Shown: positions 22,400 through 30,754, counted from the first letter of the stretch. The stretch: 34,909 nt of DNA from Fibrobacter sp. (GCA_024398935.1 JAKSIH010000032.1:1-34909); one strand, 5' to 3'. The notes: generated by a model from the letters alone, not told the origin. Made by a program: numbers and translations.

Positions 22400-22435
22400 A
22401 AGGTCGCGGGTGTGTCCGCGGCCTTTTGCGTTTTT
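22400..22435 (+). terminator. Terminator downstream of argJ
   Basis: 10-bp stem (22400-22409 with 22416-22425, AAGGTCGCGG/CCGCGGCCTT, one T-G pair), loop GTGTGT, then a T-rich tail ending in five Ts. There is no T-run on the minus strand, so it acts on the plus strand. It ends 2 bases from the convergent rmuC stop. Confidence 0.8.
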
Positions 22436-22437
22436 GA

Positions 22438-23673
22438 TTAGTCGTTTGCTTCCGGAAGTGTGAGGGCTTCGTCCAGATCCGTTAATTCTTGAATGGGATT
22501 CTTGTCGCTCTGCTTTGCCCCTAGTTTTATTAGCTTGCCGCAGGAGGTGAGGATGCTTTGTCCGTTGGGTGAAAGCTTTTTCGTTCCTTCCTCATAGGCT
22601 TTCTGGGCGGAATTCAGGGCTGTTCCGATTGCCTGATACTTCTTCATGAATTGCCCTACGCGGTCGATGATTTCGTTTGCCAGGTCGTAAACCTTTTCGT
22701 GATTTTGTGCCTGGACAATCTGGGTCCAGGTCAGGTCAATCATACGGAGGGCCGCATAGAGAGTCTGTTCGTCCACGATATAGACCTTCTTTGACATGGC
22801 GTCGCTCCATAGGGTCGGGGCTGCGTTCAGGGCTGTCCAGAGGGCCGCGGAATGGGGCACGAACATAATGACGTAATCCATTTTTACCTTGGGAGGCTTT
22901 ACATAGGAGGCGTAATCTTTTTTGGAAAGTTCGTCCACATGTTTCTTGATACTTGCGATATGAGCCGCAAGTGCTGCATTGCGAGCCTCATCAGTTTCTG
23001 CATTGACATATTCCATGTAGGCGGTCATGGAGACCTTGGAGTCAATAATCACATCACGCTTGTGGTCTAGATGGAGGATAACGTCAGGACGCATGGCGCG
23101 GCCGTTTTCTGCCTTGATGACATTTCCCTGAGCGTCTCGCATGGTTTCCTGAATGTCGTAATGGGCTCCCTGACCGTCCAGAAGGTTGTTGAGAACGGTT
23201 TCGCCCCAGTCTCCCTGAATCTTGGATTCGTGCTTGAAGACTCGGGAAAGCTCTTCGGCACTGGCCTTGGCGTCCTTGCTCATCTGCATGGCGTTTTCGA
23301 TTTGGGTCTTGAGGATCCCGCTTAATTCGGTCTGCTTGCTGGAACTTTCCGTCATGGTCTGCTTCATCTGGACGATGGCGTCGTTCAGCGGCTTGAGAAT
23401 CTGCCCGATGTTCTGACCGCTGGATTCGGAAAATTCCTTTTGGCGCTGTTTCAGCATTTCGTCGGTAGCAAGTTTCATCTGGGCGATAACTTTATCCAGA
23501 GTTTCGTCGAAACGGGCCTGCTGTTCCTTAAGGGTGCTTTCTCTCAGTAGCCGTTGTTCTTCCTTGGTCATTTCCAGGTTTTTGGCAGCTTCTTTTTTGG
23601 AGATGTGAATGCCTATAACTATACCGGCAAAAACGCCAATGATAATACCCATTGCAATAGCTATGATTTCCAT
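22438..23673 (-). CDS. rmuC: DNA recombination protein RmuC
   Basis: 411-residue RmuC family protein; E. coli RmuC limits inversion at short inverted repeats and has a predicted PD-(D/E)xK nuclease fold. An N-terminal membrane helix (about 3-22) is followed by a long coiled coil (30-145) and the conserved core from about 150: HESKIQGDWGE, RPDVILHLDHKRDVIIDSKVS (nuclease-core Asp and Lys), DYVIMFVPHSAAL and the YIVDEQTLYAALR region. GAAGGAG precedes the ATG. It stands alone. Biochemical activity in any organism is poorly defined. Confidence 0.93.
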   Translation of the reverse strand: MEIIAIAMGIIIGVFAGIVIGIHISKKEAAKNLEMTKEEQRLLRESTLKEQQARFDETLDKVIAQMKLATDEMLKQRQKEFSESSGQNIGQILKPLNDAIVQMKQTMTESSSKQTELSGILKTQIENAMQMSKDAKASAEELSRVFKHESKIQGDWGETVLNNLLDGQGAHYDIQETMRDAQGNVIKAENGRAMRPDVILHLDHKRDVIIDSKVSMTAYMEYVNAETDEARNAALAAHIASIKKHVDELSKKDYASYVKPPKVKMDYVIMFVPHSAALWTALNAAPTLWSDAMSKKVYIVDEQTLYAALRMIDLTWTQIVQAQNHEKVYDLANEIIDRVGQFMKKYQAIGTALNSAQKAYEEGTKKLSPNGQSILTSCGKLIKLGAKQSDKNPIQELTDLDEALTLPEAND

Positions 23674-23730
23674 GGAAACTCCTTCTTTTCTGTTCCGAAT
23701 CTATTATCGTATTGTTGTCATAGAAATGTC

Positions 23731-23761
23731 AAAAAAAGACCGCGAAAAATTCTTTCGCGGC
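23731..23761 (-). terminator. Terminator of the GH8-FISUMP operon
   Basis: On the minus strand CCGCGAAA and TTTCGCGG form an 8-bp stem around a short A/T-rich loop, followed by T-C-T7. It lies about 26 bases after the stop of the FISUMP lipoprotein gene. Confidence 0.85.
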
Positions 23762-23787
23762 CCTTCTCCAAAATTTCAGGATGAAAA

Positions 23788-24702
23788 TCAGTCCTTGATG
23801 CAGCGGAGGCTTGCGCCAAATTCAGGATTGAATTTTTCGAACTTGGCGATATCCTTGTCGTAATAGAATACCAGGACATCCCCTTCGGAGGTCCAGAAGT
23901 AAGCCTTCTTGCCGGCGTCATCGAACTTTCGTTCGTTGAGGGGAACATCGCTCTTGGCAAAATGGGCGCCGCCGGCCTTTGCGCCGAAGCCGAAGTCATC
24001 CTTTCCGTTGCCATCCTTGTTGGATTTTTTGAGAGCGTCCCAGCCGAAGCCAGCCTTGAGTTTTACGCCGGGCTTGTCGCCCACGAATGCAAGAAGTTTC
24101 TGCCATTCGGCCTTGGTGGGCATGTGGAACCCGTCCATGCATGCCTTCTTGGCGTTTTCCAGGTTGTAGAGTCTGCCCCAGTTGTTGCATTGCTGGCAGA
24201 CAGAACCTGTCGCCGTGGCGTAGTTCATATTTTCTGCAATCCACAACTGCTCTCCGATCAAAATCCATTCGTAGGCGTAGTTGTCGCGGGGGTCCTTGTA
24301 GCCACCGCTGGTGGCGGGTTCACCGCTTTCGGAAAAGTATTCGCCGAAGCCCGCCTGTTTATTTGCCTTGTAGGGAACCCTGGAGGCAACCTTGCCGTTC
24401 TTGTAATAGCGGGTGACCGTTCCCTCGATGAGTCCGTTTTCGTAGTTGAATTCGGCTTCCAGGGTGCCATCCTTGAAATATTCCTTGGTCACTCCTTGGC
24501 GCTTGTCGTTTTCATAGAGCGTTTCGCGCTTTAGGGAACCGTCTTCGTAGAATTCTTTTTCGAGGCCGTTTTTCTGGTCGTTGGAATAATGGGTTTCAAA
24601 GCGGAGATTCCCGTTTGAAAATTTTTCGGTCCGCACATCTTCGCATCCGCTGAGGAGGACTGCTGCAAGGACGGAACCGGCAAGGAAAGAAATCTTGTTC
24701 AT
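23788..24702 (-). CDS. FISUMP-domain lipoprotein with MORN-like repeats
   Basis: 304-residue predicted lipoprotein. The signal peptide ends in a clear lipobox (LLSG-C20). Residues about 25-125 carry at least four MORN_2-type repeats of the form NG-x-L...E..Y.NG (for example FSNGNLRFETHY, FYEDGSLKRETLY, YFKDGTLEAEF, YYKNGKVASRV). The FISUMP domain runs from about 143 to the end, with WILIGEQLWIAENMNYAT, DGFHMPTKAEWQKLL, AYFWTS and the closing GASLRCIKD. The role is unknown. It follows the GH8 gene by 13 bases and is most likely co-transcribed with it, which suggests an envelope job in sugar handling, though this is inference. The N-terminal part differs entirely from the other FISUMP protein here. 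Confidence 0.88.
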   Translation of the reverse strand: MNKISFLAGSVLAAVLLSGCEDVRTEKFSNGNLRFETHYSNDQKNGLEKEFYEDGSLKRETLYENDKRQGVTKEYFKDGTLEAEFNYENGLIEGTVTRYYKNGKVASRVPYKANKQAGFGEYFSESGEPATSGGYKDPRDNYAYEWILIGEQLWIAENMNYATATGSVCQQCNNWGRLYNLENAKKACMDGFHMPTKAEWQKLLAFVGDKPGVKLKAGFGWDALKKSNKDGNGKDDFGFGAKAGGAHFAKSDVPLNERKFDDAGKKAYFWTSEGDVLVFYYDKDIAKFEKFNPEFGASLRCIKD

Positions 24703-24715
24703 TCGTTTTTTGTTG

Positions 24716-25828
24716 TTAGAAGGTGATTTTGCCGGAGGTTGCCAGAAGGCCTATCATGTAGAGCATTCCGTCGTAATAGCGCCACAGGTAGCTTGGTACG
24801 GAAAGTGCCGCAAGATTTTTAACGAAGGGCTTGATCAGTTCGTCGCCGGGATCTAGCACTTGTGCGGCTGCGGCATTCATGGCGATGACTCCGGGTGTAG
24901 CTTCTCTACCAAGTCTCGGGAAGTCGCTCCCATCGACTGCGTAGTCTGCCAGGTAAGGTCTGCGACTTTCGAAGAAGAACAGGAGGCGTTCGCAAATGTC
25001 CTTTTCGCTCTTGTCCCCGCGGAACAGGGCGTAGTCCAGGCTCAAGTTCATTGCAACGCGCCAGGCGTCCCCGCTGAAGCAGTTGCTTTCCGGATACCAG
25101 GGGGTCGCTCTCGGAGTGCCATCGAATTCGGAATATTCGGAACAGAGGCCCGTCTCGTAGTGGGCAGCCTTGTTAATGTACCTGATGCTCTGGGCCGCAA
25201 TTTCGTTCCAGGTATCATCGCCGGTGGCTTCTGCAAAGGCTCGGTAGAATGCTATGGTGTGATAGCTGGGGTCTGTAAAGTCGTTACCTTGGACCGGAGA
25301 GAAGCGGACCATCTTGCGCTCAGGATCGAACATGGAACGGACTTCGTCGTTGTCTGGCTTATGGAGCATCCAGTTGATGAGGTCTACCGCTTCCTTCTTG
25401 AGCTCGGGACGGTTGAACTTTTCTGCGGCAATGAGGAGTGCCATGGCGAAATATTCCTCGCCGTCGGGGGCGGCTCCCGGGTCCATCATGGAAAAGTCGG
25501 CGGTAGAGACCTGCCAGGCGAAATAACCTTCGTGGGGTCCGGAGGTGTTCCTGAGGAAACGCTTGGTAAAATTCCAGAGCTTGTCGAACTGCCTTTCGTG
25601 ACCGGTGAGGGCGGTAATGTACATACCGTAGCTCATGCCTTCGGAACGGATGTCGTCGTGGCCGATGTCCACGATATAGGACATGTCCTCGGATGCGTCA
25701 AAGCAGACACGCTCGTCGATGGGATCTCCCTCGAAAAGCTTGCTATAGCCATTTTGTATAAGCTGGTTGGCGAAGTTAGGGCCATAGCCTGCTTCGACGA
25801 AAAGGTCGCGGGGTTTGTATCGTTCCAT
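24716..25828 (-). CDS. GH8 glycoside hydrolase, likely reducing-end xylose-releasing exo-oligoxylanase
   Basis: 370-residue family 8 glycoside hydrolase, (alpha/alpha)6 barrel. It closely resembles Bacillus halodurans Rex (EC 3.2.1.156), which releases xylose from the reducing end of xylo-oligosaccharides. The general acid is E63 in RSEGMSYGM; D254 in FSGDAWRVA fits the catalytic base. GPHEGYFAW, GAAPDGEEYFAMAL and FTDPSYH also match Rex. There is no signal peptide, so it should act in the cytoplasm on imported oligosaccharides. Other GH8 activities (endoglucanase, chitosanase) are less likely given these segments. First gene of an operon with a FISUMP lipoprotein; divergent from the TrxB-like gene. 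Confidence 0.9.
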   Translation of the reverse strand: MERYKPRDLFVEAGYGPNFANQLIQNGYSKLFEGDPIDERVCFDASEDMSYIVDIGHDDIRSEGMSYGMYITALTGHERQFDKLWNFTKRFLRNTSGPHEGYFAWQVSTADFSMMDPGAAPDGEEYFAMALLIAAEKFNRPELKKEAVDLINWMLHKPDNDEVRSMFDPERKMVRFSPVQGNDFTDPSYHTIAFYRAFAEATGDDTWNEIAAQSIRYINKAAHYETGLCSEYSEFDGTPRATPWYPESNCFSGDAWRVAMNLSLDYALFRGDKSEKDICERLLFFFESRRPYLADYAVDGSDFPRLGREATPGVIAMNAAAAQVLDPGDELIKPFVKNLAALSVPSYLWRYYDGMLYMIGLLATSGKITF

Positions 25829-25909
25829 AGAAAAAATCCTCGGAGAAGTTTATCAACTTCATCTTTTCTTAAAATAACTTTTTTCGTATCTTTATAAGAG
25901 AGGTCATCT

Positions 25910-26776
25910 ATGAATGATATGTTGATTTTGGGCTATGGCCCTGCTGGTGTCTCCGCGGCCCTCTACGGTTTGCGGGCAGGACTGAAAGTTACCCTGATAG
26001 GCAAGGATGGGGGTTCCCTCCAGAAGGCTCACCTGATCCAGAATTATTACGGACTTGAGAAACCCATAACGGGTGAAGAATTGCTGCAAATCGGCAAGAA
26101 GCAGGCCTTGGAACTGGGTGCTGAAATCGTCGATGACGAAGTGACGGACCTGATGTTTGACGGAACCGGTTTCGTGGCTACTGGACTTAAGGGCGTGTAT
26201 CGTGGAAAGACCTGCATTATGGCCACAGGTTCTGCCCGAAAGAAGCAGCCTCTTGCCGGTATGGCGGAAATGGAAGGACATGGCGTTAGCTATTGTGCGG
26301 TCTGCGATGCGTTCTTCTATCGAGGGAAGGATGTGGCTGTCATGGGAAGTGGCGAGTACGCCCTTCACGAGGCGACCGAACTTCTGCAGGTGGTAAAGAG
26401 TGTCACCCTCCTGACCAACGGGGCGCCCCTCACCGCCACATTCCCGGAAAGCATAAAAATTGAGACCCGCCCCCTGAAGGGGCTAGTGGGCGAGGGCGCT
26501 TTCAAGGGGGTGCAGTTCGCCGATGGATCCGAACAGAACTTTGATGGCCTTTTTGTCGCGCTGGGAAGCGCCAATGCGACGGACCTTGCCCTGAAGGCGG
26601 GTGCCGCCTTTGACCAGGGGAAGATGGTCCTGGATGAAAACTTGCAGTCTACCATTCCCGGGCTCTATGCGGCGGGGGATTGTACCGGCGGCACCTTGCA
26701 GATTTCCGTAGCTGTGGGCGAAGGCGCTCGTGCAAGTCTTGTCGCCATCAAGTACCTGAGGGAACACCGGGAGTAA
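25910..26776 (+). CDS. Thioredoxin reductase-like FAD/NAD(P) oxidoreductase
   Basis: 288-residue flavoprotein of the TrxB family. The FAD-binding GYGPAG motif is at 8-13, the redox-active CAVC at 129-132 lies within SYCAVCDAFFYRGKDVAVMGSG (NAD(P)-binding GSGEYA), and the C-terminal FAD motif is GLYAAGDCTGG. TrxB normally has CATC and GGGDSA; both are varied here, and the protein is about 20-30 residues shorter than TrxB. It may therefore be a low-molecular-weight thioredoxin reductase with a different partner, or a related disulfide reductase. It precedes a radical SAM gene by 18 bases on the same strand. GAGAGG lies upstream of the ATG. Confidence 0.85.
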   Translation: MNDMLILGYGPAGVSAALYGLRAGLKVTLIGKDGGSLQKAHLIQNYYGLEKPITGEELLQIGKKQALELGAEIVDDEVTDLMFDGTGFVATGLKGVYRGKTCIMATGSARKKQPLAGMAEMEGHGVSYCAVCDAFFYRGKDVAVMGSGEYALHEATELLQVVKSVTLLTNGAPLTATFPESIKIETRPLKGLVGEGAFKGVQFADGSEQNFDGLFVALGSANATDLALKAGAAFDQGKMVLDENLQSTIPGLYAAGDCTGGTLQISVAVGEGARASLVAIKYLREHRE

Positions 26777-26794
26777 AGTGTTCGCGAGAACTGA

Positions 26795-27664
26795 ATGCGA
26801 CGCATCACCCTCCTGACTAATCCGGATATTTGCAATTTGAAATGTCCCCTCTGTTTTTTGCAACAGCGGGGGCGTTCTTTCGGTATGGGGGAGATGCCCT
26901 TTGAGACGGCGGTCGCTGCAATCCAGAAATACGAAGTAGGTCTTGAAGAGGTCATTCCCTCCACCATGGGGGAACCGTTACTTTATTCTAGTTTTAGCCT
27001 GCTGCTTGATTTCTGTAGCGATAGACGAATCCTTCTGAACTTGACCACCAACGGGACTTTCCCTGGAATGTGGGGGACGCCCGCGGGGTATGAAAAGTTG
27101 CTGAGAGCCTGTAGCGATATTAAAGTCAGCGGGCTAGCTTTTGAAAGTAGCGATGTTCAGGGTGCGACCTTTGACGAACGGACCTGGAAAGGAAATGTGG
27201 AATGTTTACTGGCGTGTCGCCAGCAGTTGGTGCGTGAGGGTGAAACTAGGCTTTCTACGGTTTCCCTGCAGATGACCTTGCATCGAAAGAATGCCTGCCG
27301 TGCCGAAAAAATTTTGCGGTGGGCGGAGTCCATTGGAGTGCATCGCATCAAGTGGAATCCCGCGGTTTTTCTCAGTACGGCGGCCCCCCGGCTGGTGGCG
27401 GAATATGGCCTGGAACCATTTGACCTTGAGGAATTGCGGGGGCGACTTGTCTCTACGAAACTAAAATGCGGGGGCAGTTTATTCTTTGAAAAAAAACTCG
27501 CCGGATGTGGGACTGCGGAAAAGGAAAAAAATTCCAGATGCGCCTTTCAGGACGAAATCTGGATTCTTCCCGATGGCTCGGAACAGAACTGCCCCAATCC
27601 GGAGAGACGCTTTGGGAATCCCGGTGCGGCCTCCGCGCAGTGTGAAAATTGCGTTATGAAATAA
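26795..27664 (+). CDS. Radical SAM protein with Cys-rich SPASM-like C terminus
   Basis: 289 residues. The radical SAM cluster motif CNLKCPLC is at C13, C17, C20, followed by STMGEPLLY (GGE-like motif) and LTTNGTF strands of the partial TIM barrel. Six cysteines in the C-terminal 65 residues (C225, C238, C249, C266, C283, C286) suggest one or two auxiliary Fe-S clusters, as in SPASM/twitch proteins that modify peptides or proteins. The substrate is unknown; no small precursor peptide was recognised next to it. It probably shares a transcript with the TrxB-like gene upstream. No good Shine-Dalgarno is seen before the ATG. Confidence 0.85.
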   Translation: MRRITLLTNPDICNLKCPLCFLQQRGRSFGMGEMPFETAVAAIQKYEVGLEEVIPSTMGEPLLYSSFSLLLDFCSDRRILLNLTTNGTFPGMWGTPAGYEKLLRACSDIKVSGLAFESSDVQGATFDERTWKGNVECLLACRQQLVREGETRLSTVSLQMTLHRKNACRAEKILRWAESIGVHRIKWNPAVFLSTAAPRLVAEYGLEPFDLEELRGRLVSTKLKCGGSLFFEKKLAGCGTAEKEKNSRCAFQDEIWILPDGSEQNCPNPERRFGNPGAASAQCENCVMK

Positions 27665-27716
27665 GGCTGTTCCCCTCGGCTGGTCTCGGTGAATTCCTTG
27701 ATGTTTCCTGATGAAA

Positions 27717-27776
27717 GTCATGCTCGACCTGATCGAGCATCTGGGATGCTGGATTCCCGGTCAAGCCGGGAATGAC
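27717..27776. repeat. Pair of imperfect palindromes, GTCAT / GATTCCCGG...AATGAC type
   Basis: Two adjacent palindromes: 27717-27741 (GTCATGCTCGA...TCGAGCATC) and 27750-27776 (GGATTCCCGG, TCAAG, CCGGGAATGAC). Read on the minus strand, the second has the GTCATT...AATCC ends shared with the 4569-4600 copy. It occupies most of the gap between the convergent radical SAM and trmO genes and has no T-run typical of a terminator. Confidence 0.75.
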
Positions 27777-27805
27777 TTGTTGAGGAAACTTGGTGAACTT
27801 TGGGG

Positions 27806-28546
27806 TTAGAGTTTTAGAATTTCCAGGACGGTGAGGGTGTTGTCCTGAATCTTGAACTTCACATCCACTCCGGCGAACTTGAATCCGTAAATTCGGTTGG
27901 GGTCCTTCTGGTAGGCAGGTCGAGGATTTTCCACTAGGATTTCCATAAGGGCGTCCATTTTTTCCGAAGTAAACCCGTATTTTTCCAGAAGCGCATTCCT
28001 TAAATTTTCGGGAAAGTTTATTTGTAGGCTCCGGTCCATCACTTCATGGGCGAAGCCTCCCAGGGCGCCTGGAATGGAATCGGCGTAGGGAAGGTAGGGC
28101 TTGATGTCCACGATGGGGGTGCCGTCCATGAGGTCTGCGCCGCTGACGACGATTTCGGGACCGTTGTACTCCCCGTCGGTTACATTTCGGATTTCCTCTA
28201 TTTTTACGCAGCTCATTGCCAGCGGGTTGGGTCTAAAGCTGCTTCTTGTGGCGAAAACGCCCAGGCGCTTGTTTCCTCCGAGGCGAGGCGGTCGAACCGT
28301 GGGACTCCAGCGGTTTTCTCCATTCTCATCGGGCCTTACATTTTCTGAAAAAATCCAGAGAATCCAAAGGTGGCTGAAACCTTCAAGCCCTCGCAGGGCG
28401 TCGGCGATGCGGTATTCTGGTTCAAAACGGATGGTGGAGCGTAGCCCCTTTAGAAGTCCGCTCTGGCGGGGAATGCCGAACTTGTCTGGAAAGTCGCTCT
28501 TGATTTTTGCGATGACTTTGAAATGGTATTCGCTGGCGCTGTTCAT
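27806..28546 (-). CDS. trmO: tRNA (N6-threonylcarbamoyladenosine37-N6)-methyltransferase TrmO
   Basis: 246-residue protein of the TrmO (formerly YaeB/TsaA) family, which methylates t6A37 in tRNAs such as tRNA-Thr using S-adenosylmethionine. The beta-barrel N-terminal domain shows the family FHLxxI-type start, GIPRQSGLLKGL, GLEGFSHLWILW, and the signature GVFATRSSFRPNPLAMSCVKI, plus DLMDGTPIVDIKPYLPYADS. A C-terminal domain from about 190 completes the longer, bacterial-type form (NPRPAYQKDPNRIYGF). It stands alone, convergent with the radical SAM gene and divergent from putP. Confidence 0.93.
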   Translation of the reverse strand: MNSASEYHFKVIAKIKSDFPDKFGIPRQSGLLKGLRSTIRFEPEYRIADALRGLEGFSHLWILWIFSENVRPDENGENRWSPTVRPPRLGGNKRLGVFATRSSFRPNPLAMSCVKIEEIRNVTDGEYNGPEIVVSGADLMDGTPIVDIKPYLPYADSIPGALGGFAHEVMDRSLQINFPENLRNALLEKYGFTSEKMDALMEILVENPRPAYQKDPNRIYGFKFAGVDVKFKIQDNTLTVLEILKL

Positions 28547-28633
28547 GACAGGCTATATAGAAATATTTTCTATCTTGCAAAACGGAATTACAAACATAGG
28601 CGAAAAAAATCGCCGAAACAAGAAGAGGATTAC

Positions 28634-30565
28634 ATGACAGCTATAATCTTTGTTCTTTACCTGTTGATGATGCTAGGCATTGGTGCCTACTTCTCCAGAA
28701 AGGCAAATAGCCTCAACGCCTATTACCTGGGTGACCGTGGAATGAACAAGTGGGTGGTGGCAATGTCCGCCCAGGCATCCGACATGAGCGGCTGGATGCT
28801 TATGGGGCTTCCCGGTGCAATTTATCTCAGTGGCTTCTCCGAAGCCTGGATCGGTATCGGTCTTGTGATTGGCACCTACTTCAACTGGAAGATTGTGGGC
28901 CGCCGCCTCCGTAAGTATTCCCACTTCTGTGGCGATTCCATTACCTTGCCGGATTTCCTTTCCAACCGTTTCCGCGACAAAAAGGGTGTTATCCGCGTAA
29001 TCGCCTCCATTTTCATTCTGGCATTCTTCCTGTTCTATACGGTTTCTGGCTTTGTTGCTTCCGCAAAACTGTTTGGAACTATTTTCGGCCTGGACTACAC
29101 CACGGGTCTTGTTATCGGTGGTGTCGTGGTGGTGAGCTATACTTTCATGGGCGGTTTCTTCGCCGTGTGCTGGACTGACTTCATCCAGGCTCTGATGATG
29201 CTTCTGGCCGTGCTGATCATTCCGACCATCATTTGCGTTTCCGGTGGCGGCTTTGCCGAGACCATGGATGCGGTAAATGGTCAGAATCCTTTCCTCATGA
29301 GTCTCTTTACCAATGCTTCCTCGGGTAAGGCCATCGGCTTCATTTCCCTGATTTCCAGTCTCGCCTGGGGCCTTGGATATTTCGGCATGCCCCATATCCT
29401 GGTGCGCTTCATGTCCATCAAGAATGCCGAAGAAATTACACACTCCCGCCGTATCGCCATGACCTGGGTGACGGTCTGTCTGGGTGCGGTAATCATGATC
29501 GGTCTCCTGGGCCGCTACTATGTAAGCGCAAATTCCGAAGCTCTCATTGCTCAGGGCCTGATCGCTGCCGACGGAAGCCTTGACCCGGAACGAATCTTCA
29601 TGGTGCTTTGCCAGGCTCTTTGCCATCCGGTAATCGCCTCCATCCTGATGGCCGCAATTCTTGCCGCAATCATGAGTACCGCGGACTCCCAGCTCCTGGT
29701 TTCTGCATCCGCATTCAGTAACGATATGTACAAGCATCTCTTCCGTAAGAACGCTTCCAACAAGGAACTGATGTGGGTGAGCCGCGTGGTGGTTGCTGCA
29801 ATTGCCGTAATCGCCGTTCTCATTGCTTACCAGGGTCGTCCGGAAGAAGCTCCTGCTGCCCCTGCCGAGAAGGTGGAAGTTGTGGCCGAGGCTCCTGCTG
29901 CAAGTGCCGCTCCCGCTGTTGAGGTTCCTGTTGCCGCCGAAAAGATTGCTTCCGTGGATTCCGCCGCTGTTGCGCCTGCCACGGATTCCGCTGTTGCTCC
30001 GGCTGCACCCGTGGCTGAAGCTACTCCGGTAGCTGCCGAAGCATCTGCTGCTGAAAAGGCATCCGACGCTTCTGAACCGGTGGTTGCCGAACGTCTTGAA
30101 GAACTGGAAGCAAACGCTGCCGATGAAAAGGTGGTGGCCGAACGCTTTGACGAGCAGGAAGCCGCTGTTGCTGCCGCCGAGGCCCCTGCAGAGGAAACCC
30201 CCGCTCCCGCCAAGAAGAAGGGCTTCCTGGATGTGGTCATGAGCCTGGTGAGCTTTGCCTGGGCCGGCTTTGGCGCAACCTTCGGACCGCTGGTTCTTTT
30301 AGCTCTCTTCTGGAAGCGTACCAACCTGGCAGGTGCTGTGGCTGGCATGCTGGTGGGCGGTATCACCGCTTTCGTCTGGAAGTTCTACCTGGCGGAAATG
30401 GCTGGCGTCCACGAAATTTTCGGACTGTATGAACTGGTGCCCGGCTTTGTCCTGAGCTTTGTCACCATCGTGGTGGTAAGCCTTCTGACTAAGGCTCCCT
30501 CCAAGGATATTACCGATGAGTTCGATGCCGTGGAACACACTCGCCTGAGCGATATGAAGCTGTAG
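28634..30565 (+). CDS. putP: PutP-like sodium/proline symporter with a large periplasmic Ala/Pro/Glu insert
   Basis: 643-residue solute:sodium symporter. It matches E. coli PutP along its length: MSAQASDMSGWMLMGLPGAIYLSG, SFAWAGFGATFGPLVLLALFWKR and the final YELVPGFVLSFVTIVVVSLLTKAPS. About 13 membrane helices are expected. Residues about 401-528 (bases about 29836-30219) are a low-complexity Ala/Pro/Glu/Val insert replacing a roughly ten-residue loop between helices 10 and 11; without it the length is the usual 515. By PutP topology that loop faces the periplasm. ATG at 28634 is chosen because AGAGGA lies 5 bases upstream and the first helix begins there; the frame is open from 28523. Proline as substrate is by similarity. 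Confidence 0.92.
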   Translation: MTAIIFVLYLLMMLGIGAYFSRKANSLNAYYLGDRGMNKWVVAMSAQASDMSGWMLMGLPGAIYLSGFSEAWIGIGLVIGTYFNWKIVGRRLRKYSHFCGDSITLPDFLSNRFRDKKGVIRVIASIFILAFFLFYTVSGFVASAKLFGTIFGLDYTTGLVIGGVVVVSYTFMGGFFAVCWTDFIQALMMLLAVLIIPTIICVSGGGFAETMDAVNGQNPFLMSLFTNASSGKAIGFISLISSLAWGLGYFGMPHILVRFMSIKNAEEITHSRRIAMTWVTVCLGAVIMIGLLGRYYVSANSEALIAQGLIAADGSLDPERIFMVLCQALCHPVIASILMAAILAAIMSTADSQLLVSASAFSNDMYKHLFRKNASNKELMWVSRVVVAAIAVIAVLIAYQGRPEEAPAAPAEKVEVVAEAPAASAAPAVEVPVAAEKIASVDSAAVAPATDSAVAPAAPVAEATPVAAEASAAEKASDASEPVVAERLEELEANAADEKVVAERFDEQEAAVAAAEAPAEETPAPAKKKGFLDVVMSLVSFAWAGFGATFGPLVLLALFWKRTNLAGAVAGMLVGGITAFVWKFYLAEMAGVHEIFGLYELVPGFVLSFVTIVVVSLLTKAPSKDITDEFDAVEHTRLSDMKL

Positions 30566-30590
30566 TTCTTTACTGAATTGAATGGATGAA

Positions 30591-30619
30591 GGCCGGTGCT
30601 TTGGCGCTGGTCTTTTTTT
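30591..30619 (+). terminator. Terminator of putP
   Basis: 9-bp stem with three G-U pairs (30591-30599 with 30604-30612, GGCCGGTGC/GGCGCTGGTC region), short loop, then seven Ts at 30613-30619. It lies 26 bases after the putP stop. Confidence 0.8.
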
Positions 30620-30694
30620 GTATGTGCAGGAAAGTTTTACTAAAAAATAAAAGCGCAATGGGCAAAAAATGCCGAAAAAATGCCGAAAAAAATC

Positions 30695-30722
30695 TTGACA
30701 ATATCTGTTTTTTTTGTAACAT
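30695..30722 (+). promoter_or_regulatory. Promoter candidate for the 30755-32278 gene
   Basis: TTGACA at 30695-30700, a 16-bp spacer with an eight-T tract, and TAACAT at 30717-30722. It resembles the 4691-4719 promoter: TTGACA, T-tract, ACATTT. A 13-base direct repeat of TGCCGAAAAAA type lies just upstream (30665-30690). Confidence 0.6.
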
Positions 30723-30754
30723 TTTTTCTTACGAAATTAGAAGTAAGAGGACAT

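Noticed and set aside
28673..29737. 354-codon minus-strand open frame opposite putP
   Set aside because: Shadow of the PutP membrane helices; composition is His/Gln-rich with no domain.
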